64,000 nucleotides of DNA, taken from the NCBI RefSeq assembly GCF_004365095.1, contig NZ_SOCN01000001.1, positions 248,001 to 312,000 of the forward strand, written 5' to 3'. This document shows positions 1-13,800 of the stretch, piece after piece (within the stretch, counting starts at the first letter, position 1; each line of letters begins with the position of its first letter). Made by a program: the position numbers and the translations under genes. The stretch is from Mycoplasmopsis mustelae (lineage in GTDB: Bacteria; Bacillota_I; Bacilli_A; Mycoplasmatales; Metamycoplasmataceae). The notes under the pieces were generated by a model. The model was given only the letters and a program-made list of their open reading frames with translations. It had not been told where the DNA came from and ran no database searches.

Positions 1-3000
1 CACAAATTTGGCAACTAAAGTATTAAAATCATTATTATTAATAATTTTAGTTAACATATTATGTAATAATGCTTTTAATTGAGTTTGCAAGCTATCATCA
101 TTAAAGATTTTTTGAATTAATGATGAATAACTATCTGCATCTTTAATATTGTTATATCTACTTAAAAGATTTTCCAAAATAGAATTTAAATTAGATTTAA
201 CTTCACTGTCTTTTAAAACCGTTTTAACTACATTCTTTAATAAAGTCAAGTCTAAACTTGTAGTATTCAACACATTTGAATTAATTAGTAAACTCAAAAT
301 TTTATCTAAGAATGTATCATTATTTGTAATTTGACTATAAAGTCTATTGAGAATTTCGATTGTAGTTGTTTTATGATTTGAAAGAATTGATAAATGATTT
401 AATATAGAACTCAATACACTAAAGTTAAAGTTAAATAATTTTGGTATTTCCACTTTCAATTTCGCAGCATAAGTTTCAAATGAATCAGTAGTTTGAAATG
501 AATCAACAACTAGATTAACTAATGGTTGATATACATTAATTTGCTTAAGTAAAGGAATAATTTGACTTAATAAATCTTTAAATAATGCAACTTTATTAAT
601 ACCATTTAAATAAAGCTTAAAGTGTATTAAAACTTTATCGATTATAGAAAGTGTAATATTCGCAAAGTCTGCATTATTAAACATTCTAGTTAAAAATGCT
701 TCAGGATTATTTTTTAAGAATGTAGCAATTTCTGAATTAGATAACAAGTTTTTAATTAAAATAAATGGATTGTTAAGATTATTTAGTCAATCAGTATTAT
801 TTAATAATTTCGGAATAATAACATCAATTGTTTGGTTACTAAATTCATCTTTTATCAATAAATCAATAAGCTTTTTAATGTCAGTCTTGCTTATAAAGTT
901 AGAGACATCACCTAATGATAAATTATCCACAGAAGTATTGATTGTATTAGTTATCAAAGACGATGTTTTAAGATGTTTTAATAACTGAGTTACTATAGAA
1001 ATAAATTCGGTTTTATTTTGCGTAATTTGATCACTCGAAAGTAATGAATCCACAAACGTTTTGGGTTGATTAATAACTTTTTGTTCAATTAAATCTAAAA
1101 GAGCCTTTGGCAGTTGTTGTAGTTTGGCTGCCACTTGATTATCATCGGCACTTAGAGCCTCTTTGAGTTTATTAAAAGTGGTTTCTATCAACGGATTTAG
1201 TAAATCAACACGTTGTAAAATATCATTTAAATTATTAATAAACGAATGAATAAAGTTATCAGTTGAATTTACATCAACATTAACCCCATTAGCTTTTAAT
1301 AACCTTTTAACTATAACATATAATGCATTATTAACTTCTGAATTGGTTAATAGATCATCAACAATACCTTTAACATTTGTTTTAACTTCTTCTAACGAAA
1401 TAATGTTAAAGACCTTCTTGAACATTCCAATATATGAATTAACTGTATCAAATTCATTGATATGTTCAATCATTTTTAAGATAGTTGATTTTAATAAGCT
1501 GATGAAGTGACTATTTTTAAGCATTACTTTCGCAATATTTTTGAAAGAATCAATTGGGATATATTGTGCTAATTCTGCTTTAGTACTCTCAGATAACGAA
1601 TTAATTATTCCATCTACAAAACTGCCGTCAACAAACTTATTGATTACATTTGTAATAATAGTTAATAAATCATTTTTATTGTTTGCAAACAAGCCAGATT
1701 TAATAATATTTTTAACCAATTGTATAACATTTGCTTCTTGGCCTGAACCTTGATTTAATCTTTGTTTAAATCCTGTTACAATTGAATTAAAAATATTTTT
1801 TGTATTTAAGTTAACTCCATTTTGAAGCATTCCTTCGTAGGCCGCTTCAAAAACTAACTCACTAAGATTCAATTGTTTGTCTATAATATCATATAAACCG
1901 ATAATGTTATTGGCTAGTGCGTCGGTATCTTTTACTCCTGCTAAATATTCAGCAACAGTTGGGTTATTAAAGAATGATTTAATTAGATGTTTTAATTTAT
2001 CTGTAACATTTGACGAAGTAAGTAGTTGTTTAATTAAAGTAACGAATTTTGGTTTAATCTCTTCTTTGAGCCCATTAATATTTAAGATTGATTTAATTAA
2101 CGAATTATATGAATCGGCATTCTTTACTGTTGTAATATTATCAAATACTTTTTTTGCTACTGCTTGTAAAATTTCGTTAGCTTCTGGTTTAGAAAGCACT
2201 TCTTGTAAGATTTGAGTGAGCTCACCAGAATTAAATCCTAAGTCTGCTTCAGCTTTACTTAGATTTAATTGTGCAATCCATTTATCAGTGTTTTCCTTAA
2301 CAATATACTTTTGAATTAGTTTGCTTGCGATATCCTTCAATAAATCAGAATTATTAATAAAATCAGAAGTTAAAATAGTTTTAGCAAAAGCAAAATCATT
2401 TAAATTAAGGCTTTCTAATAAGTGTTGTAAAAATACATTAATCAAGTCACCTTGAGTATTTACACTTTCAATTTTAGAAGATGGGATATCTAACAATTTA
2501 GATATTAAAGTGTTATTTGAATCTAAATTATTGATGCGTTGAATTAAGGTTACAAATTGTTGAAGTTGTGTTTCAGTTAGTTTATGTTGTTCAGAAATAA
2601 TACCTAATTCCACTAATTTTGTATTAATGCTATCTTTAAATGATTCAATATTATTTAATAATAAGTTAAATAAGTTATTTATAACTTGTTTTAGATAATC
2701 TTTATGTGAAGCAAATGCATTAGAAGCATAAATCTTTTTAATTAAAGTTGTGATATTTTGAATTAATTTTGTTGTTAAATTAGTTGTTAGGGAATTTTTA
2801 ACTTCGTTTAGTTTTTGATTAATGTTTTCAGAATCATTTATAGAGACTAAGTTTTTAACTGCTTGATAAACTACTTCATCGATTCCTAATTCCTTAATTC
2901 AGTCATAAACTTCAGGTAAAAATGTAGCCAAGAAATCTTTTGTTTGTGTACTATAAAAGCTTGGATAACTGGTTTTAATAAACTTAGCGAGAACATCAGC

Positions 3001-6000
3001 TAAATCTGTCAATAATTCATTGTTTGCAAAAATGCTTTCTACTAATTTTGTTAAATTGGCTTGTAAAGTATCTTTATTAATTGTTGCTAATAAAGTTTTT
3101 AACAATTGCTCAAAAGTTTGAATGTTTTTAAAATCACTAATATTATCTAAGGCATCACTAACTAAATTAGTAAATAAAGTCTTCAATGATTGGGTGTTTA
3201 ATAATGCATAAACTATCTTATCAATTAAATCATCACTAGCGTATTGATGCACTGTATTTAAAATATTTAAAGGTAAAATACTAATTAATTTACTTCCTAG
3301 GTGTTCATCTGTTTTATAGTGTTCATAAATATTATCTAAAATCTGTTTTAAATCAGATTTATGTTTACTAATAAAATTATTTGGTAATTTTTTTAGTAAT
3401 TCAATGGTTTTACTTTGTAATTTGTCAGTAGTGAATTCCACTGAAATTTTTTGCATAAAAATAGTAATGATGTCTAATGGATTGTTACTGTTACTGTTTG
3501 TATATTCTGAAATTGCTTCAAAAAGATGTGAAATAACATTAAAGCTATCTAACGCTGTAAGTACATAATCAATTAAATCTGAAATTAGGGCATCTTTATT
3601 GGTGGTGTTAGTAAATATTCAAGAAACAGAATTTAAATTTAAATTAGATAATAAAATTTCTTTCAATAATTTTTTAAAAGTTGCATCAGCTTTTAAGTCA
3701 TTGATTAAATTTGTTATGTTATTTTGATTAGATTTAATTAAATTCTGATCTTTTAAGAATACATTGATTAATTCAGTTAAATTTGAGGTATTTGCTAGAT
3801 TCTGATTATGATCTATTATGAATGTAGAAATTGAATTAAATAAATTTATAAATTCTTGTTTATTAGCAAATTTTAAAATCAAGGATTTAACTTCTTCTTT
3901 ACTAGCAGTTAAAATTTGTTGTGGTAATAAACTATCTAAAATTGCTGATAAATGTTGATCTTTAAAAGTATTAAATAAACTTAGCAACATTTGTTTTAGT
4001 AATTCTTTATTTTCATTAAATAAAGGGGTAGTTAATAATGTTTTATATAAATTTAAATCGGTAAAATTAATTACTTTAGTAAGTTTAGTTAATAACTCGT
4101 TAGCCAAAGTATCAATATTAGTATTATTATTTAATACCTCAAATGTAGCTTCAATTAGTGGCTGTAAAACATTGTTTTGTTTGAGTGTTTGTAATAATGA
4201 AGGATAAATATTTTCTAAGATTACTTGATATTTTTCATCAATTTGATAAGAATTTTCGTTTGCTAAATATTTGATTAATTTAGCAAAAGTTTTTGCAAAA
4301 CTTTGTTTATTTATTAGCTCTTGTAGTAATGGTTTAACGTCATTTTGCAATATCGCTTTGAAATCAGCATTTTGAAATAAAAGATTGATAAATTCTTTTG
4401 TATTATTAATATGATCTAATAAATTAGGATTTTTAATAAAAACTAAAAGTGAATCAGAGAGAATTTGAGATCCTTGTTCTGAATTAATAATCGCTAGAAC
4501 GGCAGTGAAAATCTCATCTTTATCAACAAATTTATTAACTTTCTGACTTTCTAAAAGATTTTGTAATGGTGTGCTAATTGCATTAACCACAACACCTTTT
4601 TTAATTAGTGTATCAATAAGAATTTTTGCTACTTTACTTGCTGCTTCGGCGTTTTCATGTAAAAATGGTAAGTTTAAAATAGATTTTATTTTTGTAATAG
4701 TATCAACTGCAAATTTATCTTTAAATACTTCAACAATCTTGTTTGGGATGTTTTGTAATACTTGTAATGGATTATCAGAAGTTTTAGCCATATTAAGCTG
4801 ATTAACAATGGCATCCAATATTGGCTCAACTAAATTTTGTTCTTTAATTCAAGGTAAAATTTGATTCGAAAAATCTGTTATAAATTTAGCATTTTGAGCA
4901 TCTTTAACATCAAAATGCAGTGAGCTTAATGAATTTGTTAGAACGTTTTGAATAATCTCTGGTGTAATTGGATCATTTAAGACATTATTAACTAATTCTA
5001 AAAGTTGTGACTTGAGTTCATTAAGTGGGAATAAGGTGAGCGCTTGAACTAATAAGTCGTTAAAATCTTTAGCATTTGCTAACTTTGATGAGTTATCAAT
5101 AATTGCTTCAATACCTGAAGTTAAAATATTATGCATTTGGGGCTGTTTAAAAACAACTAAAAGAAATTTCTCTATTGTATCTTTTGAAAGATATTTATTT
5201 AGCGAAGTTTCTTGCAATGATTGAGCAATTGCTTTTGCAATTTTTAAAATATTATTGCTGTCTAAAGAATTTTTAAGTAGTTGCTTAATTAAAGGTTTAT
5301 GTTTACTAAGTAAATCTGGGTTAACTAGTGTTTTTATTAACTCTAAGATTAATGACTTATCTATATTTTGATTATCTTGATCAATGATAACTGATTGAAA
5401 ACTTCTTTCAATTAAATCAGGAATATTTGAAAGGCCAAATATTTGAATATTATTTAAAAATCCTTTTGTAAGTTTGTCAAACAATTGATATTTATCATTA
5501 ACATCCGAAACTAATTGCAACAAGTCAGCGATCGCGTCGCTAATTTGTTGTTGAGTTATATCTTTTGCAAAACCTTCTACATTTAAAAAGTTATAGAGAG
5601 ATTCTGCTGCTAATTGTTGTAATTGCTTATTTTTTAAAACTTCTAATAAAATTCCAACAATATGCTCTGCTAATTGATTATTAACTTCTTCACTTCCAAA
5701 TAAGCTTGTAAAAAAATCGCGCATAGTTGTTGCATTAGTAAAGTTTTCAGGATGCAAGGTAAATGAATCAACCAATAAATCAATGATTACTTTAAGATGT
5801 TTCGAATTTCAAATAGAATTTCCTATTTCTGCTATGTTTTCGCTACTTATGTTATATTTTTTTAATGAAGCAGAAAGTCCATCAATAATTGCTGCATTAA
5901 TATTTTTTGAAAAAACTTTTAGAGCATTATTAGCAATAGTTTTAATTGCTATATTTAATTCATTCTTACGGGTTTGCATTAATTCGCTATTTGCTAGAGT

Positions 6001-7668
6001 CGATAATAATAATGCAATGTTATCAATATTTAAAATTGAATTTTTCAATTCAACCATTACACGTTCTAATGTTAATTCGTTGCGAGTTCTTAAAACAGAT
6101 AAATTAGTTTCAAGCTGATATAAAATATTTTGTAGAGTATGTGCTTTAATCAAGCTTTCTACAACCGAATCATCAGCTTTTTTACCACTGTCGAGTTGTG
6201 AATTTAATAAGTTAGCCAATAAACCTTGTGGATCTAATTGATGATAAATTGCATTATTGGTTAAGTAATGAATAATTTCCTTGGCAGCATATAAAAATGT
6301 TTGAGTTAGTTCCGCAATACGATTTCCAAAATTTGCTACATTTCTTTGATCATCAACATCAAGTTCAAAATCACGTTTATTATCTAAGTAAATGTCACTT
6401 GAAGATCCAAACAAATCCTTACGAGAAGTATCGACTTCAATTTGGTAGTTAGCGGTTTTAGCATCAGAATCCAAATATTCTTGTGTAAAATCATAATTTG
6501 CATAGTCTTTAACAGATAAAGATGGATTTGTTATTTTTAAATATAAATCCATTGCCATTTTTTTGTATCCATAAGTATTTGGGTGGATATCAAAAAACAA
6601 GCTGGTTAATTTTGCTGTATGTGAATTTCAGTAAGTTTCATTAACCACATTAACATAATTAATTCCTGATCTTTCAGCAACTTCTTTAATTCCATTGTTT
6701 AAAATATTAATTAAGATTTCAAAGGGTGAAATTTCTAGTTCTTGGCCAATTAGCTTACTTATATATTCTTTAACAATATTTGCTATACCTAACATCGGTG
6801 TAGGGTAGTTAATAAAGTTTATGTTTGCCTTTGGAGCTAAATTTCTTAAATTAGAAACAAAAGTTAGTAATCTTTTTTGTGTTTCTCTTAACGCATTATT
6901 AAATAATTTATTAACAAAAACAAGAACATCACCAGCAATTGCTTTATTCTTTAAAAATTTTTGCAAGATGGTTGTTACATCTTGCTTTGTTACTTCTTTA
7001 ATTAATAAAAATAAAATATCATTAGCAGATAAAGTGAATGTTACCAGATTCGCATCACGCAATTTTGCTTTAATTTTTGCTGCTTTTTGTTGGTAGTTAT
7101 CGCCAAAAATACCTAAATCAACACTATCTTTTAAACTTGGGTTTGTTTCAGTAAAAGGAATATCTAATAACTTAATTCAATCAATTAAACGTGATCCAGA
7201 TACAGCAAAATTATCAAAAGCACTAACGCGATGTTTTTGATTTAATAAACGAGCAAGATATGCAGGATACGAAACACCCGAAATACTTCCATCTGCTTCT
7301 AATTTTCCTGGATATGATCTTGGTAAAGAACCATCAAAACCTTCAGTAATAGAATCACCAATTGCAACGTATTTAATTTGATCGTTTAAACTAATAAAAT
7401 TAGCAGATTTAACTCTTTTTGGTGTTTGGATGGGTTGTTTTGGTTTTGAGAATATTGAATCATAAAGTGTTTTACTATCAGGTGGTTGTACAAATTTACT
7501 TGGTAAAGAGACTTGATGACTATTAGTTGGTGGTAGATTTTTCTCATAAATATCTTCACCACCTTTTTTTAACTCTTCTGATGAGCCTGGCGCTTTACAC
7601 GCAACGCTAATAGTTGCCGCTGTTAATAAAGCCAGTGTTGTAGTAATTACAAATTTATTTTTTTTCAT
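1..7668 (-). CDS. Giant surface lipoprotein with SGNH/GDSL hydrolase domain (paralogue 1, C-terminus beyond window)
   Basis: One frame stays open from the ATG at 7668 to base 1 when UGA is Trp, over 2,550 codons without TAA or TAG. The N-terminus is a lipoprotein signal with lipobox SVAC (Cys24). The SGNH hydrolase blocks are complete: GDS with Ser106, SAND with Asn216, and DIHPNTYGY with Asp360 and His362. An ester-hydrolase fold therefore spans about residues 95-375. The rest is Leu/Ile/Asn/Lys-rich helical sequence in degenerate repeats, many carrying an xHKxxxKxLL-like core (for example SKHKPLIKQLL). The SD GGAGG lies at 7677-7681. The protein is probably anchored outside the membrane, as a long stalk or scaffold carrying an esterase/lipase. 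The substrate is unknown. The next gene upstream is a full-length paralogue. Confidence 0.85.
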
Positions 7669-7680
7669 ATTCTATACCTC

Positions 7681-7707
7681 CATTATTACATTTTTAATGT
7701 AATAATG
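7681..7707 (-). promoter_or_regulatory. Perfect 12-bp inverted repeat abutting the SD of the giant lipoprotein
   Basis: CATTATTACATT, a 3-base loop, then AATGTAATAATG form a perfect hairpin. One end touches the SD (7677-7681); the other lies 2 bases from a -10-like hexamer. It would form at the very 5' end of the mRNA. It could be an operator or a translational or stability hairpin. No regulator is identified. Confidence 0.55.
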
Positions 7708-7708
7708 A

Positions 7709-7737
7709 TATATAATATCATATTTTTTTATAAGCAA
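7709..7737 (-). promoter_or_regulatory. Putative promoter of giant lipoprotein paralogue 1
   Basis: On the minus strand TTGCTT (7732-7737) and TATATA (7709-7714) are 17 bases apart, just upstream of the hairpin and start codon. A second small palindrome, GCAAAAT-5-ATTTTGC (7734-7752), overlaps the -35. The call rests on consensus and position only. Confidence 0.45.
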
Positions 7738-7819
7738 AATTACTTATTTTGCTGCGACATAGGTAAATAAGTTATATAAAGAATTTTTAGGGAATTAAAT
7801 TAAGAAAATAAACAATTTA

Positions 7820-7854
7820 AAAAGAGAACATAAGTTATATTTTATGATCTCTTT
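7820..7854 (-). terminator. Rho-independent terminator of giant lipoprotein paralogue 2
   Basis: AAAGAGA-A-CATAA pairs with TTATG-A-TCTCTTT across one A/A mismatch. It is followed on the minus strand by a U run, 12 bases past the stop codon at 7866. It separates the two giant genes into different transcripts. Confidence 0.6.
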
Positions 7855-7865
7855 ATTTAAAAATA

Positions 7866-10800
7866 TTATTTTGGTTTATCACCTAAGTAACCGGTTTCTA
7901 TGGCTTCAATTAAAACTTCTTTCATTGTCTTATTAGTATGATAATCCTTTTGTTGACCACGATTATTATAATAAATATAAGCAAGAATTAAATTTTGATC
8001 ATAATATGTTGCTGAATTATTATTTGCACCAAATCAGCCAGTAGATTTTTTTCCAATTATATACTCATCATTATATTGGGTGTCATCTGTTGTGGATTTT
8101 GCTCCTATAGCAAATTTTTGTTGTGAAGTTAATGAATTAAATTGATCTTTATAATATTCTTTAGCTTTAGCATATGCATATCTTAGACCTTGATTGTAAT
8201 AACCTTGTACATCATAACCAGAAGAATTTCAATATTTGATACCAGTCACTCCGGCTCCATCGTGGATTCATCATAAGATTAATGTAGATAATCTAAATAA
8301 GAATTTATATTCTGGTGTATTTTTATGATTGGTAACATAATCTTGTTCATTTTTAGATTGTTTAAGAATCATATTTCTAAATGCAGGTTCCAAAATTACT
8401 GAGAATAATTGAGACATACCATCTGCAAACGATATTATACCATTAGAATCAACGCCATATGAATCATTTGAGTTATTTGACTTCTGTTGTGTGTTAGAAT
8501 CAGGTGCTTTAGTAAAATTATCAATGAATGCATAAATTCCCATTTTATTAACGCGATTACTTGTTTCAAAAAGTCTATTAATAAATGTTATAAAATTATT
8601 ATCACCAATCGAATCAATCAAACTCTTCGCTAAATCTTTTTGTCCTACTAATTTAGATAATGAAATGTTCTTTTTATCATCTGTTAAAATCATATATAGA
8701 GTACCATCTAAAATGGCGCGCTTAATTTGATTTGGATCTGAATTTTTACTAAAATCAATTCCACGTATGTTATCATAAATATGATTTATCATATTATCTA
8801 ATTCGGGTCTTTTTGCGAGTGTTTTAAGTAATTTTTCTAAGATGTCACTTAAAAGTGTTAAATCATCTTGCTCAGTTAATGCAAATCCAGCATCATTAAG
8901 TTTTACAAGAAGCAATTGTGCTAAACCTCGTGATAGTTTTTGATCCGGATTACTTAAAGTATCTTTTAATCAAGCTAAAAATTTAGTTTTAAATTGTGGT
9001 GCATTCTCCGACTTAAATAGTGTGTTAATTGCACTTAATCAATCATTGTTTTGATTATATACATCTGCACGATCTACTAAATCAGCAAAAATTAAGTTAA
9101 TTAAGTCGCGAATATTTTGATTTTTAAACACTGAAACAAGGGAATCATTGATAAATTCAGGATCGCTTAAACTTGTTGCGCCTAATAACAATCCATTTAA
9201 ATTAATTCTGTCTAGAAAATCTTTAATTTTTTGTTCGTCGTTTAATAAATTAGTTACTAGTCCTTGCAACAATGCTTTAACACCAGATTTATGTTGAGTA
9301 ATAACTTGATCGTTAAGTACTTTTTTAAACAAATTAAATTGAAATAAGTTTAAACTTGTTTTCGCATTAGTATTTAAATAAGTTACAAATGAAGCTAAAT
9401 CACTACTATTTTTAACCGCATCAACAAGCACGTTTAATATTGAATCAAAGACCCCAATACGATCAAGCAGACCGCCAAAGTCATCAGTAATTGCGGTTAT
9501 AAAACTTTGAATATCCTCTGTCTTAGTTAAATTTAGATAAGCAAATACGTCATCAACAATTGTTTTTATGGCGTTTTTAAATTCTGGTCTTGCAAAAGCA
9601 GTTGTAAACACTGATTTTATAGCATTTTTAAATTCAGTTTTATTTTCATCAACTTCTAAATATTTTTTAATTATATCTAAAATAGATTTTGAATGAGCAA
9701 AAGTATCTTTATTATTAATGTAATATTTTAAGATCTTAACTAAAACATCTTTTAGCCTACCTGCCTTTAATGCGGCATTGATAACCGTAGTAAATTGTTG
9801 TTGTGTGATTGAGTTTTTAGATGTAAGATTTTGAAGCGAATTTCCAAAAATATTTCATAAAATGCTTCCAAAATCTACATTTGTTATTAAAGCACCAACA
9901 CTATTTTCAACTAACTTAATAAAAACTTCTTTATTAGTTTGATCTGCTAAATCAGGTAATGCTAATATTGAGTTTAATAATTTTAATAATTTTTCTTCAA
10001 AATCAGGTGATGCAGCAAATTGCTTGATAAGTTCAACTCATTTATTAAGTACAACGTTAATATCAAAATTGCTTTCTTGGGAACTTAGTTGTTTAATTAT
10101 TTCATCAATAAATACACTTGATAAATGTAAGGTTTGATCTATTACACCAAAAGCATCAACAACTAATTCACCGGCTTTATCACGTTTCTCTGACGAAATT
10201 TCGTTAAAGATATTTGCATATTCGGTTTTATTAATTTGTTTAACAAAGACTTTACCTAATAAGGTCTTAAAATCAGTCGATTGATATAACTTAGCAAATA
10301 AATCACTTAAAATGCCATTAGTAAACAATGTTGATAATTTATTTAAATCATTGCTCTCTGTAGTTGCATATGTTTGCAACATTGTAACAAAAGTTTCAAA
10401 AACTTTTAAACCATCAAATTGGGTAATTATAAAATCAATTATATTATTAATAAGTTCTGTTTTATTAGTTATACCTTCAAATAAATATGAAAATGATGAA
10501 CTATCTAATTTAGCAATTGCTAGTGATTTTAACAAATTAATGAATATTGCATTATTTTTTAAAGTATTTAAAAGAGTAATAATATGTGTTTTATTTGTAT
10601 TAATAAATTCGGCGTCTTTTAAGACAAGATTTAAAGCATCAGTAAATGTATTAGCATTAGCAAATTGTTTGTTGTGATCTAAAATAAATCCTAGCAACGC
10701 TTCTAATAAGGCATTAAATTCGTTATTAGTTAAAATTGTTGTGATAAGTTCTTTGAGTTGTGCTTTATTAGCATTATGTAAATTTTCAGGTAAAGCTGCT

Positions 10801-13800
10801 TCTAAAACATTAGGAAAGATCTTGGGTTTTAATGTATTAAAAAGTTGTAAAAGAAGCGTTTTTAATTCTGCTTTATGTTGTGAAATAAAATCAGTGGCAA
10901 AAACTTTCTTTCAAAAACCATAGTCTCCAAAATTAACTACTTGAGCAATTTCTTTGAAGATATTTCTTGCAATTTCGTCTACGTTATTCGAAGTAGTTAT
11001 CCCTTTAATTATAGCATCTATAACTTCGGGAAAGTTATGCATTTGATCTAATAAATCAACTAAACTTGGATATAAAGATTCTAATAGAGGTAAGTAATTA
11101 TCTTGGATTTGATAGTTATGTCTTTTTGAGAACTCTATAATTAATTTCGCAACTGTTTTTGGTAGATGTTTTGCTTGGATTTCTGGTAATAAAAGTGGTT
11201 TTAAGTAGTTAGTTAAAATAGCTTTAAAGTCTGCATTTGCAAATAAAATGTTCAACAATCCACGAGGCTCATTTAACTTGTCTAATAAATTAGGATTCAA
11301 AAGAAGTAATCTAACTGTTTTTTCTACTAATTCAATACCCAAATCAGTTTGTAAGATGTTTTGTATTAATGGTGTTACTTCCGTTGCATCTACATATTTA
11401 GCAGTAGTATTAGAAGTTAATCAATTATTAATTGATGAAATTTTTAAAGTGCCACGTTTAACGAGTCCTTTAATAATAACTTTAATAGTGAGTGCTGCAG
11501 CATTTATATTTTCTGTTATTCAAGGCTGTTGAATAAATTCTTTAAATTCTCCCACAGTAAAATTTGATAATTTATCGTTTAAAGCATTGCTGATTTTAGT
11601 TGAAATTTTTGCAAGTTCATTAAGCGGAACACTTGAATTTTTTGCGATATTTAAAACATCACCAATGATATCGATAATTTCATCACTAAAATTTGATTCA
11701 GTTAATCAAGCTGATATATATGTCACTAAATCATTGATAAATTTTGCATTTGCTTCATTCCGAATATCTAAACCAAAACTATTTAAAGTAGTATTTAAAA
11801 ATTCTTTTAATACTTCAGTGAATGTAGCATCATTAATTATGCGAGCAAAAACTTGCTTGATTTGTGGTTTTGATTCATCATATGGAATTCGTTTTAAAAC
11901 TTCTAGTATTAAATCATTAAAATTATTAACACTATCTCATAAACTAGAATTGTCAATTACTGCATCTATAGTAGATTCTAATAATTGTAAGATTTCAGGT
12001 TGTTTAAAGATTAGTTCAATAAGCTTTCTCAAACCATCTTTTGAAATATATTGACTAATTGATTCAGTTGAAGTAATAAATAAACCTAAACGTTCAGAAA
12101 TTAATGATAAATTTTGAGCATCTAAAACATTTTTAACTATTTGCTTGGCAAAATCTTTATGTCTAGTGAATAAGTTCGATTGTACTATTTTTTTAACAAT
12201 ATAAAATAAAGTGGTTGAATCACCGGTGTTAAAAAATTTATTATATACTTGATTTAAAATGCTATTAAAAATAGCTGGTAATTTAAAATCATTAATAGTT
12301 TTAAGATGTGTTAAAACACCTAATGTAATATCATCAAATACTTTAAATTCATTATTGATATCTTGAATTAAGTTTAAAGAATCGCCAACAATACTTTCTA
12401 CTTGAGTATTTGATATATTCTTATCAAGTTTGCTTTCTTTTAAAAAATTATAAATTAACTGACTAGTTATTTTTTTAAGTTTCGGATTTACTAAAATAGA
12501 AATAAAAAGTTGATGAATATTAGTGATTATTTTTTGGTTAGTTGCATCATCTTTAAATAATGCGTTCATAATATCTTGTAAATTCTTAACATTTTTAAAG
12601 TTTTGTGGTTTTAAGATAAATGAATCTACTAATAAATTAATTAAATTTGATAAATTTTGCGATGTTAAAACAGCATTACTTAATTCTAATAAATCACTTT
12701 TTGCAAGATTATATTTTTCAAAAATATCTGAAAAATAATTTATTATAGTTTCATTGATTTTATCTTTAAAAACTACTAATACATTTTTGAAAATCGTTTT
12801 AAGTGCAACTGCTAGTTCATCTTTATGTTGAGCGACTAATTCACTTTGTGCTATTGATGAAATTAAAAGCGCTAGATTTTCATCGTTAAAAACAGCATCT
12901 TTTAAAACCGTTGAAACCTTATCTAAGGTTAGCTCTTTGCGATCTCATAAATTATTTAAATGACTTTCGGCCTTTTCAATAATGTTATTAATAATTTTTG
13001 CATTTAAAAGTACATCAATAATTGAATCTTTACCATATTTCCCACTGTCTAATTTTGTGTTTAATAAATTTATTAATAAATGATCCGGATCTAAGAGATT
13101 ATAAACTGTATTGGTTGTTAGAAAACTAAAATTAACTTTAAATCCTACTAAAAACCCTTTAGCTAAATCCACTATTCTATCATCAAAATTATTTACATTT
13201 CTTTCTGCTGCAATTATTGATTCTTCGTCTGTTCTAGTGTTTAAATATGCATCTGTGCTTGCACCTAAAATTTCTGTTGCAGGCTCGCTTACCTCAATTT
13301 CATATTTTGCACTATCTGCATCTACATCTAAAAATTTTTGACTAAAATCATAATTTTTATAGTCAGCAACCTTTAAGGATTGATTAGTAAGTTTTAAATA
13401 AATATCCATTGCAAGCTTTTTATAACCAAAGATATTTGGGTGAATATCTAAGAATAGTGAATTTAATTTTGTAACATTATGATTTCAATAATCTGCATTA
13501 ACACCTTGAATAAAGTTAATTCCAGTTCTTTTAGCGACTTGATGCAATCCGTCATTTAACTGGTTAACTAAAAAATCAAAAGGTGAAACATTGAAATTAC
13601 CGTCTAATAATTTATTAATATAATCACGAAGAACATTTACTATTCCAAACATCGGAGTGGGATAACTAATGATATTAATATTTGCTTTTGGAGCAAGTTG
13701 CTTAATATTTGAAATAAAGGTTAGCAATCTCTTTTGTGTTTCTCTTAAAACATCTTGAAGTAGTTTATCAAAAAAACTTGCTACATCAGTAGCAATCGCT

